Assembly (NCBI RefSeq): GCF_000745185.1 | Contig: NZ_JQNJ01000001.1 | Span: 3,702,501 to 3,766,500 of the forward strand | Origin: Muricauda sp. MAR_2010_75 | GTDB taxonomy: Bacteria > Bacteroidota > Bacteroidia > Flavobacteriales > Flavobacteriaceae | Length of the DNA: 64,000 bases | Direction: 5' to 3' | Shown here: positions 28,680 to 38,238 of the stretch, piece by piece | Layout of the letters: each line of letters starts with the position of its first letter | Numbering within the stretch: the first letter of the stretch is position 1 | Made by a program: the position numbers and the translations under genes | Notes under the pieces: model-generated | Databases searched by the model: none | Seen by the model: the letters and a program-made list of their open reading frames with translations, nothing else | Told to the model about the DNA's origin: nothing

Positions 28680-29285
28680 ATGAAAAAACTGATTTTAACA
28701 ACACTACTTCTAGTGGCCGTGCAATGGATATCGGCACAGGAAACAACCATTGATTTGTTCAACGGTGAAAATTTGAACGGATGGGTCAACCACGGCGAAG
28801 AAAAATGGTTCGTAGAAAATGGCGAGCTTATCTGTGAAAGTGGTCCCAAAGCCCAATATGGGTATTTATCCACCGAAGACTTTTATGATGATTTTGAATT
28901 GACCTTGGAATTCAAGCAAGAAGCGGATGGGAATAGCGGTGTTTTTATCCGCTCCACTTTTGAAGGCACCAAAGTAAGTGGTTGGCAAGTGGAAGTAGCC
29001 CCTCCAGGAAAAGATACTGGAGGTATTTATGAATCCTATGGACGTGGCTGGTTGATAAAACCGGACCCTGAAAAAGACAAGGCCCTTAAAATGGGGGAGT
29101 GGAACACTTTAAAGATTCGGGCTGAAGGTCCCAATATCACCTCTTGGCTCAACGGTACCGAAATGGTCCATTTGGAGGATGAAAAAATTGGCGAAGGCAA
29201 AGGAGCCATAGCACTTCAAATTCATGATGGTGGTGGTATTCGGGTAAAATGGCGGAATATTAAGATTACCCCTTTGAAAAATTAA
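28680..29285 (+). CDS. DUF1080 (3-keto-disaccharide hydrolase-type) protein, secreted
   Basis: This 201-aa exported protein (signal ending WISAQE) is a single DUF1080 domain, a concanavalin-like jelly roll: LFNGENLNGWVNHGEEKWFVENGELICES at the start, YDDFELTLEFKQEADGNSGVFIRS in the middle and IALQIHDGGGIRVKWRNIKI at the end. Members bind or cleave glycans; some cleave 3-keto-glycosides. The activity of this one is not known. It converges with a second, longer DUF1080 gene about 190 bp away, with a small repeat between. Confidence 0.88.
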   Translation: MKKLILTTLLLVAVQWISAQETTIDLFNGENLNGWVNHGEEKWFVENGELICESGPKAQYGYLSTEDFYDDFELTLEFKQEADGNSGVFIRSTFEGTKVSGWQVEVAPPGKDTGGIYESYGRGWLIKPDPEKDKALKMGEWNTLKIRAEGPNITSWLNGTEMVHLEDEKIGEGKGAIALQIHDGGGIRVKWRNIKITPLKN

Positions 29286-29292
29286 TAAAAAC

Positions 29293-29416
29293 GACAGTCT
29301 GAAATCTAGTAACTGTGTCATTCTGAATTCATTTCAGAATCTCATCATGTTGATACAAAACCGCATGAGAACCTGAAACAAGTTCAGGTTGACGGAAATC
29401 TATCTTTTAGACTGTC
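29293..29416. repeat. Small inverted-repeat element (MITE-like or flavobacterial interspersed repeat)
   Basis: A 124-bp piece is bounded by perfect 8-bp inverted repeats, GACAGTCT and AGACTGTC, and has an inner dyad around TTCTGAATTCATTTCAGAA and another CCTGAAACAAGTTCAGG. Sequences of the form GTCATTCTGAATTCATTTCAG followed by CCTGAAACAAGTTCAGG are, from experience, scattered in Flavobacteriia intergenic regions. It lies between two convergent DUF1080 genes and may also end both transcripts. I see one copy in the window. Confidence 0.6.
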
Positions 29417-29475
29417 TCCCTTTATAGTTTAGGGCTACATAGTTAATAATGCAAAGTCACCACGACAGGTAAGTC

Positions 29476-30423
29476 TTATTTTTTCAAGGGGGTCACCACA
29501 AAACTTTTGTACTCTATAGGGCCATGATCTCCTTGAACCATGAAAGGCCCTGGTTCGCCCTCTTTGCTATCCAAAGCACCACCTGTTATTCCGGGAATGG
29601 TGGCATCGTTGATGACTGTTTTGCCATTAAGTACCACAGTCACCCGTCGCCCAATTAAGGTGATGTCATAGGTTTGCCATTCACCCGCAGGTTTGGAGGC
29701 ATTTTCATTGGGTTCCAAGAATCCGTAGATACCGCCCAAGTAAATATCCAGAGGCTCCAAGCCTTCACTGTCTACAATTTGTACCTCATATCTTCCACGA
29801 AGGTAAATTCCACTATTGCTACCTTTTGGATATCGGAATTCCACATGCAACTTAAAATCTTGGAATTTTTCATCGGTAATTAAGTTGGAACCGGATTCTG
29901 GGCTTGTCAATATACCATCTTTTACTACCCATTGGTTCTTTTCGCCATCTATATGCCATCCTGATAAATCTTTTCCGTTGAAAATGTCAATTGGTTTATC
30001 CCATTTCGGATTTTCAGTGTAAGCCAAGTCAGGTGCTTTTACTCCGCTCCATTCAGCAATGGAACCATCGGTATAAATCATGGTTCCACTGAGTTTGCCA
30101 TCGGCCAGTTCACCATGGAATATCATATCACTTCCTTTAGGCTCCCATTGGTTGGGAATGCTGAAGGTAAATTTGTTATCGCCAAAGGTTTCTACTTCAG
30201 CAATGGGGCGAGCACTGCCAAAGGCGAATACAAATCGACCTATCAAAGTAGCGTTTCCAGAATGCCGTATTTCCAGCCACGACGGAACGGTTTGGCCATT
30301 GAATTCCATTTCCAAATCCCATCGTCCTTCCAAAGGACTAATGTGTTGAGAGTATGACTTAACAGTCATTCCCAAAATACATGCAAAAAGAAAAAGATGT
30401 AGCAGTTTTGCTTTGATAATCAT
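29476..30423 (-). CDS. DUF1080 family protein with N-terminal extra domain, secreted
   Basis: This 315-aa protein has a signal peptide (hydrophobic to about residue 24, ending SYSQH), then a roughly 100-residue beta domain (EGRWDLEMEFNGQTVPSWLEI) like the fold found before DUF1080 in some glycan proteins. The DUF1080 domain itself occupies 140-315 (PIDIFNGKDLSGWHIDGEKNQWVVKDG, FKLHVEFRYPKGSNSGIYLRG, GPIEYKSFVVTPL). It may bind or hydrolyse carbohydrate at the cell surface. It converges on the shorter DUF1080 gene. Confidence 0.87.
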   Translation of the reverse strand: MIIKAKLLHLFLFACILGMTVKSYSQHISPLEGRWDLEMEFNGQTVPSWLEIRHSGNATLIGRFVFAFGSARPIAEVETFGDNKFTFSIPNQWEPKGSDMIFHGELADGKLSGTMIYTDGSIAEWSGVKAPDLAYTENPKWDKPIDIFNGKDLSGWHIDGEKNQWVVKDGILTSPESGSNLITDEKFQDFKLHVEFRYPKGSNSGIYLRGRYEVQIVDSEGLEPLDIYLGGIYGFLEPNENASKPAGEWQTYDITLIGRRVTVVLNGKTVINDATIPGITGGALDSKEGEPGPFMVQGDHGPIEYKSFVVTPLKK

Positions 30424-30496
30424 AGTTTGCTATTTAGTTGGCATCCAAGATACATATTCTTGTAAATGCACTCTTTATCAACCTATAAAAAATGTG

Positions 30497-31591
30497 CTAC
30501 TCACAACCACCGGTGAACCCTTTGGCGTTGAACTTGGTCTGCACTGCACCTTGCAGGCTTCCGTTGGTCAATTGAATTACAAGATTGTTTTCGCCACTGC
30601 CATCCCGTTTTGGGGTGCAGTATTCGAAAAGATAAAAACTGTTGGCTTGTTCAGAAACCCGTTGCGAAATTTGGTTGAAGGTCGTTTCCAACTCTTCTTT
30701 GTTTCCAGCAAAAACACTTGCGGTTTTCCCAATTTCCATTAAAATATCTGCATCTATCTCAGCACCTAATCCAATAGTGAAGTAGGAAATGTTTCGACTT
30801 GCATTTTCAACAGCCCTCAGCGCATTCTCTTCACTATAACGGGAAGCTTGGTCGGTACCATCGGTAAACAATACAATGGATGCCGCACCAATAATGGATT
30901 CTTGTTGGCTATTTCTTAATAAGTCCTCAGCAATATCCGTAGATTTTATTACCGCTCCATATAAATCTGTTGATGGGTCATCGCTGATATCTGCCGTAAT
31001 GCCATCTATGGCTGCGGTCAATTCTGCCGCAGAAGATGAGGGTTCGTTCAAAAGATGCAATTCATCTTCACCATCAAACCAATAAATGGACATTTTAAAG
31101 GATTCTGTTTCTGGGGAGGGTATCACATTGTTCACAAAACTGATGGAAGCTGATTTCAATTCCGCCAAACTACTTTGAAGCACACTGTTACTTAAATCGA
31201 GGACCAACAAAGCATTGTTGTTAAAAACCTGGGTGTTGGGTGAAATCCGCGCTTGCGACTCGGAGGAAGAGATGACATTGAAACAATCGTCATTTCGGCC
31301 TTGTTCATATATGGTGAATTGATCTGCACTCAAACCGGAAACAGGATTACCCTGAAGGTCGGACACTTTAAAAAGGATGGAGACTTTAGCGGGTGCAGCG
31401 GTAAACTGGTCCTGTATGGAAAGCAACAACTCGTTATCGTCAAAACCGAGGCAATCATCAGGGTTCTGTCCTTGGCCCAATTCCCCGTCATTAATGTCAA
31501 AGCTGACATCATCATCGGCGTTTCCACAAGAGAAAATCAAAAGAGTTAAGGATAACAGAAAGCAATAGCGAAAAGCGTTTTTCATTTTCAT
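30497..31591 (-). CDS. von Willebrand factor type A domain lipoprotein
   Basis: This 364-aa lipoprotein (LLIFSCGNADDD) has an acidic N-terminus, a short beta region and a VWA domain from about residue 125. The metal-ion-dependent adhesion site is complete: LLVLDLSNSV (DxSxS), the downstream Thr and the Asp in LFTDGTDQAS. Such proteins bind a ligand or partner protein through the metal. A cysteine pair near the C-terminus (YCTPK and GGCE) could form a disulphide. No partner gene such as an AAA ATPase is adjacent. Confidence 0.85.
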   Translation of the reverse strand: MKMKNAFRYCFLLSLTLLIFSCGNADDDVSFDINDGELGQGQNPDDCLGFDDNELLLSIQDQFTAAPAKVSILFKVSDLQGNPVSGLSADQFTIYEQGRNDDCFNVISSSESQARISPNTQVFNNNALLVLDLSNSVLQSSLAELKSASISFVNNVIPSPETESFKMSIYWFDGEDELHLLNEPSSSAAELTAAIDGITADISDDPSTDLYGAVIKSTDIAEDLLRNSQQESIIGAASIVLFTDGTDQASRYSEENALRAVENASRNISYFTIGLGAEIDADILMEIGKTASVFAGNKEELETTFNQISQRVSEQANSFYLFEYCTPKRDGSGENNLVIQLTNGSLQGAVQTKFNAKGFTGGCE

Positions 31592-31767
31592 ATAAGTTAA
31601 GGTTCAACATGCAGAACGCTCAATTTGCTCGAAAATTATCTTAGGAAAGCGCAATAGATTTAAAGAAAAGTTAAAAAAAAGAGGGTGCTGTTAAAAAAGA
31701 AGCATTCCATTCATTTTTTGGTAACTTCAACAACAATAGTAACAACAAACAATCAATTCAAAAAACT

Positions 31768-32229
31768 ATGCCAACGTATCAAATCACTGTCAATGGCGCG
31801 TCAAAAATGGTTGACGTTGCTGAGGATACCCCTGTTTTATGGGTGCTTCGGGATCATTTAGATCTTGTGGGCACCAAATATGGATGTGGAATAGGACAAT
31901 GTGGGGCCTGTACCATCCATGTTGATGGCACGGCCATGAGAAGCTGTTCTTTAACCCTTTCCCAAGTGGAAGGAAAATCAATCACCACCATTGAAGGCCT
32001 TTCTGAAGATGGCACACACCCTGTTCAAGAAGCTTGGAAAGAAGTTGATGTGCCCCAATGCGGCTACTGTCAGGCAGGTCAGATCATGACCGCCTCCGCC
32101 TTTTTGGCGAGCAATCCGAATCCCTCAGAAGAGGATATAGAAAACGCCATGCATGGTAATATTTGCCGATGTGCGACCTATACCAGAATCCGAAAAGCAG
32201 TACAAATTGCTGCGGACAACATGGAATAA
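31768..32229 (+). CDS. 2Fe-2S subunit of a xanthine-dehydrogenase-family molybdoenzyme (IorA-like)
   Basis: This 153-aa subunit carries both [2Fe-2S] clusters of the xanthine oxidase family. Cluster one is bound by the plant-type ferredoxin motif [10 protein letters not shown] plus a later Cys (SCSLT); cluster two by CGYCQAGQ and [10 protein letters not shown]. It passes electrons from the molybdenum site of the partner subunit 27 bp downstream. The layout of a lone Fe-S subunit plus a two-domain molybdenum subunit is that of isoquinoline 1-oxidoreductase and related aldehyde dehydrogenases that have no flavin subunit. It has no signal of its own and could be exported as a complex. Confidence 0.93.
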   Translation: MPTYQITVNGASKMVDVAEDTPVLWVLRDHLDLVGTKYGCGIGQCGACTIHVDGTAMRSCSLTLSQVEGKSITTIEGLSEDGTHPVQEAWKEVDVPQCGYCQAGQIMTASAFLASNPNPSEEDIENAMHGNICRCATYTRIRKAVQIAADNME

Positions 32230-32256
32230 TTCCCTTTTCATCCAAAAAACAACAAA

Positions 32257-34491
32257 ATGTCAACAAATCCTATACATAATTCACTTAGTAGAAGGTCATT
32301 TCTGCGGAACTCTTCCCTCGCTGGAGGCGGTTTGCTGATTGGCTTTAACCTTTTCCAGGCGTGCAAACCCAAAGTCATCCAAGAACCCGCCATTGATTTG
32401 GCGAGTTTAGATTATAACGACTTTAATGCCTTCATCAAAATAGCCGATAACGGCGCGGTCACCATTTTTTCACCCAACCCAGAAGTGGGCCAGAACGTAA
32501 AAACCTCCATGCCCATGATCATAGCCGAAGAGCTGGACGTGGCCTGGAAGGACGTTTACGTAGAGCAAGGTATTTTGGACACCAATAATTACACCCGGCA
32601 GGTGGCCGGAGGTAGCCAATCCATCCGATTTGGATGGGATGCCCTTCGTCAAACAGGAGCAGCGGCCAAGCAAATGTTGGTCAGTGCCGCGGCTGCGCGT
32701 TGGGGTGTGGACCCATCCGAATGTACCGTGAGCGAAGGTATCATCACCAATGCCGCTGGGGAAACCCTGGGTTATGGGGATGTAGTGAAAGAAGCGGCCC
32801 AATTGGAAGTTCCTGAAAATGTGCCGCTCAAAAAACCCAGTGAGTACAAAATCATGGGTAAACCCACACCCAATGTGGATATCGATGAAATCATCACCGG
32901 AAAACCATTATATGGAATGGACTATAAAGCAGAAGGCATGGTGTATGCTTCGGTTTTGCGTCCAACTTTCGGACAAAAACTGGTTTCTTATGATGATTCT
33001 GAGGCTAGAGCGATGTCCGGCGTAGTCGATATTTTTACTATTGGCGAAAAAGTACGGGAGCTGGCTGAAAAAGAACCCAGTGTTCTGAACATTATCAGTG
33101 ATAGCGACAAAGTGGTGGTCCTTGCCAATTCAACCTGGGAGGCCATGAAAGCCAAAAATGCCATAAAAGCGGAGTGGGAAGAAGTCACAAAACCTGAAAG
33201 TACAGAAGAACACGATAAAATTTTGACCGGCCTCTTGGATGGTAATAAGTTCGACACTCGAAGGTCAGACGGAAACGTCTCCAAAGCCTTTGCCGAAGCG
33301 GACCAAGTTTTGGAACGCACCTATGAATCGCCCTTTTTGCCGCATAGCTGTATGGAGCCCATGAACTTTTTTGCAGATATCACTGCTGAAAAGGTGCATT
33401 TGGTGGGACCCATTCAAACTCCGGAGCGAACCGCTGGTTTTGTATCCGCTCTCTTAGGTAGGGCACCGGAAGAAATTCTTTTGGAAATGACCCGAATAGG
33501 AGGTGGTTTTGGAAGAAGACTCTATGGTGACTTTGCCATTGAAGCTGCCGAAATTTCCGATAAAGCCAAGAAACCGGTAAAACTGGTCTATTCCCGCGAA
33601 GACGATATGGAAGATGGCATCTATAGAATGTCCATTAAATACCGCATCAAAGCTGGAGTGAAAGACGGAAAGGTTACGGCCTATCATTTAAAGGAAGCGG
33701 CGGTCAATTCCAATATGTACGGATTGGTTCCCAATTTCTTCCCTGCAGGAGCCATTCCAAATTATCAAGTTGACACCGCTTCGTACCAAAGTAATATTAC
33801 CACTGGGGCGTGGCGTGCACCTTATACCAATTTCTTGGCTTCTGCCGAACAAAGTTTCTTTGATGAATTGGCGGAACTCATGGAAGTTGATAAGATTCAA
33901 TTACGCTTGGACCTTTTGGACAATGTTAAGCCCGAAGAGGATGAAAGTATTCAATATTCCCCAGAGCGGATGAAAGAAGTCATTCGGACTGCGGTTGAAA
34001 AATCGGGTTGGGGCAAAAAACCGGATAACGTCTACCAAGGATTCGTGAATTATTACTGTCACAATAGCCACGTTGCTGAAGTAGCTGATGTGGAAATTGA
34101 AAATGGAGAACCTGTCATCAAAAAAATCACCTGTGTAGTGGATTGCGGTATTGTTGTAAATCCGCTTGCGGCCAAAAATTTGGTCGAAGGTGGTGTGTTG
34201 GATGGGGTAGGACATTCCATGTACAGTGAACTGACCTTCAAAGATGGAAAACCTACCGCCACTAATTTTGATGGTTATCGACTCATCCGAATGAAGGAAG
34301 CCCCCATCGTGGAAACCTATTTCATAGACAATGGACTTTCACCAACTGGATTGGGCGAGCCCACATTGCCGCCAGCCGGAGGTGCAGTATCCAACGCATT
34401 GAAAGCCGCCACAGGCAATAGACTTTATAAGCAACCATTTACCAAAACACCAGAACTTTTAAAAGTACCCGAAAAAGAAATAATAGGTTGA
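32257..34491 (+). CDS. Molybdopterin-binding subunit of a xanthine-dehydrogenase-family enzyme (IorB-like)
   Basis: This 744-aa subunit binds molybdopterin cytosine dinucleotide and the substrate. It begins with a Tat-type signal (SRRSFLRNSSLAGGG), so the folded complex is probably exported. Two aldehyde-oxidase/xanthine-dehydrogenase repeat regions follow: PLYGMDYKAEG at about 220, IGGGFGRRLYGDF near 410-425 (the Moco loop), and the C-terminal GLGEPTLPPAGGAVSNALKAATG with the catalytic Glu. The oxidised substrate could be an aldehyde or N-heterocycle and cannot be read from sequence. The Moco synthesis genes that follow would serve it. Confidence 0.92.
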   Translation: MSTNPIHNSLSRRSFLRNSSLAGGGLLIGFNLFQACKPKVIQEPAIDLASLDYNDFNAFIKIADNGAVTIFSPNPEVGQNVKTSMPMIIAEELDVAWKDVYVEQGILDTNNYTRQVAGGSQSIRFGWDALRQTGAAAKQMLVSAAAARWGVDPSECTVSEGIITNAAGETLGYGDVVKEAAQLEVPENVPLKKPSEYKIMGKPTPNVDIDEIITGKPLYGMDYKAEGMVYASVLRPTFGQKLVSYDDSEARAMSGVVDIFTIGEKVRELAEKEPSVLNIISDSDKVVVLANSTWEAMKAKNAIKAEWEEVTKPESTEEHDKILTGLLDGNKFDTRRSDGNVSKAFAEADQVLERTYESPFLPHSCMEPMNFFADITAEKVHLVGPIQTPERTAGFVSALLGRAPEEILLEMTRIGGGFGRRLYGDFAIEAAEISDKAKKPVKLVYSREDDMEDGIYRMSIKYRIKAGVKDGKVTAYHLKEAAVNSNMYGLVPNFFPAGAIPNYQVDTASYQSNITTGAWRAPYTNFLASAEQSFFDELAELMEVDKIQLRLDLLDNVKPEEDESIQYSPERMKEVIRTAVEKSGWGKKPDNVYQGFVNYYCHNSHVAEVADVEIENGEPVIKKITCVVDCGIVVNPLAAKNLVEGGVLDGVGHSMYSELTFKDGKPTATNFDGYRLIRMKEAPIVETYFIDNGLSPTGLGEPTLPPAGGAVSNALKAATGNRLYKQPFTKTPELLKVPEKEIIG

Positions 34492-34495
34492 TTAT

Positions 34496-34750
34496 ATGAC
34501 AATACTCTTGTTTGGAATTACAAAGGACATCGTTGGAGCTCCCACCTTGTCCGTTCCTACAGCTAGCGTAACAGGAAAAAAAATACCAAAAACAGTAAAG
34601 GAATTGAAAGCGTTTCTGGGCAATACCTATCCAGAACTGAACAAACTGTCCTCTTTAGCCGTGGCCGTCAACAATAGCTATGCTGAGGATGACCAAGTCA
34701 TCAATTCCTATGACGAAATTGCACTTATCCCTCCGGTAAGTGGGGGATAA
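34496..34750 (+). CDS. moaD: MoaD/ThiS-family sulfur carrier
   Basis: This 84-aa ubiquitin-like protein ends in the double glycine (PPVSGG) that is adenylated and then thiocarboxylated, donating sulfur in molybdopterin synthesis. Its place next to moaA and a MoeB-like activating enzyme makes MoaD the likely identity. The start is 4 bp after the molybdenum-subunit stop. The partner MoaE is not in the window. Confidence 0.85.
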   Translation: MTILLFGITKDIVGAPTLSVPTASVTGKKIPKTVKELKAFLGNTYPELNKLSSLAVAVNNSYAEDDQVINSYDEIALIPPVSGG

Positions 34751-34797
34751 TCCATGCAAAATCGGTAACTTACCACTGTAAAAGAAGTAACGGATTT

Positions 34798-35784
34798 ATG
34801 CTGATAGACAATCACAGAAGAAAAATCAATTATTTACGACTGGCGGTCACCGATAGGTGCAATCTGCGTTGCAATTATTGTATGCCTTCGGAGGGCATCA
34901 ATTTTGTGAAAAATGATAGGTTGTTATCCATGTCGGAATTGAAGAAAGTCAGTGAAATTTTGGTTTCCCAAGGGATTGATAAAATACGAATAACTGGTGG
35001 CGAGCCTTTTGTCCGGAAAAATTTGATGTCGTTGATGCGCCATCTTTCAAAACTGGAAGGACTTAACGATATTTCCGTAACCACAAATGCCACATTGATT
35101 GGTCCTTACATTGATGAACTCAAGGAATTGGGAATTACCAATATTAATGTGAGCTTGGATTCCATCAACCGGGAGACCTTTGAACGCATCACCCGCAGAA
35201 AACAGTTTGATACGGTTCACAACAATCTCATCCGTTTGATTTCGGAGGGATTCAACGTGCGCATTAATTTTATTGTGTTGGATGGACAGAACGAACAGGA
35301 CATCATTCCCATTTTGGATGTGATGAAACACCATAAGGTTTCCGTTCGATTTTTGGAAGAAATGCCGTTCAATGGCGGATCCAAAAATTTCAACACCATC
35401 AAATGGAACTACAAGGCCATTTTGGAGCATATCGCTGAAACTTATCCCAATTACAAAAAACTGGAATCTCCGAAGGAATCAACTTCCATCAACTATAAGA
35501 TTGAAGGGCATACAGGGACTTTTGGAATCATTCCCTCCTTTAGCCGAACTTTCTGCGGTAGCTGCAATCGTCTTCGGATAACCGCAACAGGGGATGTTAT
35601 TACCTGTTTGTATGGAAAACCAGTAGCCAATTTACGGGATTTGGTCCGTGGTGAATCGGACACAAAAAAAGTAAAGGAAACCATTCTCAGCGCCATTGGC
35701 AACCGAGCAAAAACTGGTTTTGAGGCGCAGGAAAAACACGCCCAAACCGTATTTGATAGTTCCATGACCTCAATAGGAGGTTAA
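34798..35784 (+). CDS. moaA: GTP 3',8-cyclase MoaA
   Basis: This radical-SAM enzyme (328 aa) makes the first pterin intermediate of the molybdenum cofactor from GTP. C21, C25 and C28 in DRCNLRCNYCMP bind the SAM cluster; a second cluster is bound at the C-terminus by FCGSCNRLRITATGDVITCLYG. The extreme C-terminal pair of glycines in SIGG is the conserved MoaA tail. MoaC, which normally completes the step, is absent from this run. Confidence 0.95.
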   Translation: MLIDNHRRKINYLRLAVTDRCNLRCNYCMPSEGINFVKNDRLLSMSELKKVSEILVSQGIDKIRITGGEPFVRKNLMSLMRHLSKLEGLNDISVTTNATLIGPYIDELKELGITNINVSLDSINRETFERITRRKQFDTVHNNLIRLISEGFNVRINFIVLDGQNEQDIIPILDVMKHHKVSVRFLEEMPFNGGSKNFNTIKWNYKAILEHIAETYPNYKKLESPKESTSINYKIEGHTGTFGIIPSFSRTFCGSCNRLRITATGDVITCLYGKPVANLRDLVRGESDTKKVKETILSAIGNRAKTGFEAQEKHAQTVFDSSMTSIGG

Positions 35785-35806
35785 TTTTTGGATAAAACGA
35801 AATACT

Positions 35807-36397
35807 ATGGCCAGCACACCACAACTTTACGGATTGGTCCTCGCAGGTGGAAAAAGTACCCGAATGGGTTCGGACAAAGGGCTGCTTACCTACCATGATG
35901 TTCCACAACAAGAATACCTTTATCAATTGTTGGGAGAACTTTGTGATGATGTATTTCTCAGTATTCGGGATGAGCAAACCAATACAATTCCTGCCGGGTT
36001 CAAGACTATCATTGACCAAAACGAATACCGTGGACCGTTCAATGGTATATTAAGTGCGCATAAGGCATATCCCGACGTAGCTTGGTTGGTTTTGGCCTGC
36101 GATTTACCCCTAATTGACTTGGAAACTTTAAAACACTTGGTGGAAAACAGGAATCCAAAACAAGGCGCAACATCATTCGCCACCAAAGAAAGTAAACTTC
36201 CCGAGCCATTAATCACGATTTGGGAACCCAGTGGGTTACAGGAAGCAATTCAGCATATGCAAACTGCAGAAAGTTCATGCCCCCGCAAGTTTTTGATCAA
36301 TTCTGATACAAAATTGGTCTTTCCAGAACGTGACGAAGCACTTTATAATGCGAATTATATTGAGGATTACAAGTATGCCAAATCCAAAATAGTTTGA
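35807..36397 (+). CDS. mobA: Molybdenum cofactor guanylyltransferase (MobA-like)
   Basis: This 196-aa nucleotidyltransferase attaches a nucleotide to molybdopterin. The GTP-binding signature LVLAGGKSTRMGSDKGLL is at the N-terminus and LACDLPLIDLETL near residue 105. Family members that serve MGD enzymes are called MobA; those for MCD are MocA. A second nucleotidyltransferase later in the same run (40436) is closer to MocA, so both forms of cofactor may be made. The gene is 22 bp from moaA. Confidence 0.82.
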   Translation: MASTPQLYGLVLAGGKSTRMGSDKGLLTYHDVPQQEYLYQLLGELCDDVFLSIRDEQTNTIPAGFKTIIDQNEYRGPFNGILSAHKAYPDVAWLVLACDLPLIDLETLKHLVENRNPKQGATSFATKESKLPEPLITIWEPSGLQEAIQHMQTAESSCPRKFLINSDTKLVFPERDEALYNANYIEDYKYAKSKIV

Positions 36398-36400
36398 CCG

Positions 36401-37465
36401 ATGAACAGGTACGCCAGACAGACCCAGCTAAAGGATTTTGGACCCGAAGGACAAAAAAAACTGTCCCAAGGCAAGGTCTTGGTCGTGGGTTTGGGTGGAC
36501 TTGGGCTTCCTGCGCTCCAATATCTGAATGCCATGGGCGTAGGGACATTGGGATTGCTAGATCAAGATGTGGTTGAACTACACAATCTGCAACGGCAGGT
36601 CCTGTATACAGAGCATGATATAGGCCGATTGAAGTTGGAGGTGGTGCATGAAAAATTGAGTGCGCAGAATTCACAGACCCATTTTAACCTTCATGACTCT
36701 TTTTTGACCAAGGACAATGCGTTGGAAATAATCAAGGACTATGATGTAGTGGTTGATGCCACCGATAACTTCCCAACACGCTATTTGATTAACGATACCT
36801 GTGTTTTACTAAAGAAGCCCTTTGTGTATGGAGCCTTGCACAGTTTTGAAGGACATGTGAGTGTTTTCAATTACCAAAACGGACCAACCTATCGTTGCCT
36901 CTATCCCAATATGCCTAGTGCCGAAGAGGTGCCCAATTGCAATGAGAATGGGGTATTGGGGGTTATACCAGGAATTATAGGAACTTTTCAAGCCTTGGAA
37001 GCCATAAAAGTGTTGACAGGAATAGGGGAGGTGCTCTCTGGAAAGCTTTTGTTATTTGATGGTCTGAGCCAACAATCCACCAAAATCGGGTTCAAACTGA
37101 ATCCTAAGAATTTGGAGTTGAAAAAACTACAAGATTTTTATGAACCTTTGGATTGTGATGTAGTGCCTGCCATCACCGCCGAAGATTTTCAATCCTTATT
37201 GGAGTCCATAGCCAACATCACCCTAATTGATGTCCGAACCGAAGAAGAATTCACAGAACGTAATTTAAAAGAAGCCATCAATATTCCTTTGGATAGTTTG
37301 GATCTGGCAACCACGCATATTACTTCCGTTGACAAAGTTTATGTCATCTGTCAATCTGGAAAGAGGAGTGAAATAGCCGTAAAACAATTTCAAAAGCAAT
37401 ATCCAAACAAACAATTCTTCAATATTCTAGGAGGGATGAACAAAATTGCCAGCGTATGTCCCTAG
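36401..37465 (+). CDS. moeB: MoeB/ThiF-family adenylyltransferase with C-terminal rhodanese domain
   Basis: This 354-aa protein activates a ubiquitin-like carrier (MoaD) with ATP and, through the rhodanese domain, may add sulfur. The ATP-binding loop is VLVVGLGGLG near residue 27 and VDATDNFPTR at 118-127 is the second ATPase motif. The catalytic Cys is C180 in VPNCNENG, and the rhodanese Cys is C317 in CQSGKRS. Unlike typical MoeB, the zinc site looks lost: TYRC keeps one Cys of the first pair, and the second CxxC, normally about 65 residues on, is replaced by NPKNLELKK. Overlaps the next gene by 10 bp. Confidence 0.88.
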   Translation: MNRYARQTQLKDFGPEGQKKLSQGKVLVVGLGGLGLPALQYLNAMGVGTLGLLDQDVVELHNLQRQVLYTEHDIGRLKLEVVHEKLSAQNSQTHFNLHDSFLTKDNALEIIKDYDVVVDATDNFPTRYLINDTCVLLKKPFVYGALHSFEGHVSVFNYQNGPTYRCLYPNMPSAEEVPNCNENGVLGVIPGIIGTFQALEAIKVLTGIGEVLSGKLLLFDGLSQQSTKIGFKLNPKNLELKKLQDFYEPLDCDVVPAITAEDFQSLLESIANITLIDVRTEEEFTERNLKEAINIPLDSLDLATTHITSVDKVYVICQSGKRSEIAVKQFQKQYPNKQFFNILGGMNKIASVCP

Positions 37466-38238
37466 GTTCCACCGATTTTGTCTTATTGACATTGGCATTC
37501 TTTGTTGTGGCTACACTCTATTCCGCAGTAGGTTTTGGCGGCGGGTCCAGTTATCTGGCCATTTTAACCTTGGTTCTAACCAGCTTTTTTGCCATCCGAA
37601 CAACGGCTTTGCTCTGCAACTTAACGGTGGTTACTGGAAGCTGCTATCTTTATTATAAGAACGGACATTTATCGCTTAAGAAATTTCTGCCGTTTGTCAT
37701 AACCAGTATTCCATTGGCATTTTTGGGTGCCTCGTTCCGGCTCAAGGAACAGGTTTTCTTTATCCTTTTGGCATTGGCTCTGATTGTTTCGGCCATTGCG
37801 CTCATTTATCAGACTATGGCGCTAAATTCAAACTTTACCGTAAAAAAGTATCCCCCGTATATGTCCTATCTGTTAGGAGCCGGAATTGGTTTTTTATCCG
37901 GTCTGGTAGGCATTGGTGGCGGTATTTTTTTGGCACCCGTGCTCAATCACATGAAATGGGACAAACCCATCGTAATAGCATCTTTGGCCAGCTTCTTTAT
38001 TTTGGTCAACTCCGTTTCGGGAATTGGTGGATTGTTGACCAGCAATTCGTTTGAAATATTTTGGCCCGAAATATTGGGACTCCTTTTTGCCGTGCTGCTC
38101 GGTGGGCAATTAGGTGTTCGGCTCAGTATTGGTAAATTGTCCGCCAAACGTATCCGAATGTTGACTGGTATTTTGGTATTGTTTGTGGGCATTCGAGTAT
38201 TGTTGAAAAACGGACTGGAAATTGCACTTTTTTCATGA
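37456..38238 (+). CDS. TauE/SafE family membrane transporter
   Basis: This 260-aa protein has eight or nine transmembrane helices and the repeat signature of the TauE/SafE family: GFGGGSSYLAIL in the first half and LVGIGGGIFLAPVL in the second. Members export sulfite or sulfoacetate, or move other organic anions. Here it sits inside a cofactor operon, overlapping moeB by 10 bp and moeA by 4 bp, so it may move a sulfur species or a molybdenum oxyanion, but the substrate is not known. No ModABC molybdate transporter is in the window. Confidence 0.85.
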   Translation: MSLGSTDFVLLTLAFFVVATLYSAVGFGGGSSYLAILTLVLTSFFAIRTTALLCNLTVVTGSCYLYYKNGHLSLKKFLPFVITSIPLAFLGASFRLKEQVFFILLALALIVSAIALIYQTMALNSNFTVKKYPPYMSYLLGAGIGFLSGLVGIGGGIFLAPVLNHMKWDKPIVIASLASFFILVNSVSGIGGLLTSNSFEIFWPEILGLLFAVLLGGQLGVRLSIGKLSAKRIRMLTGILVLFVGIRVLLKNGLEIALFS

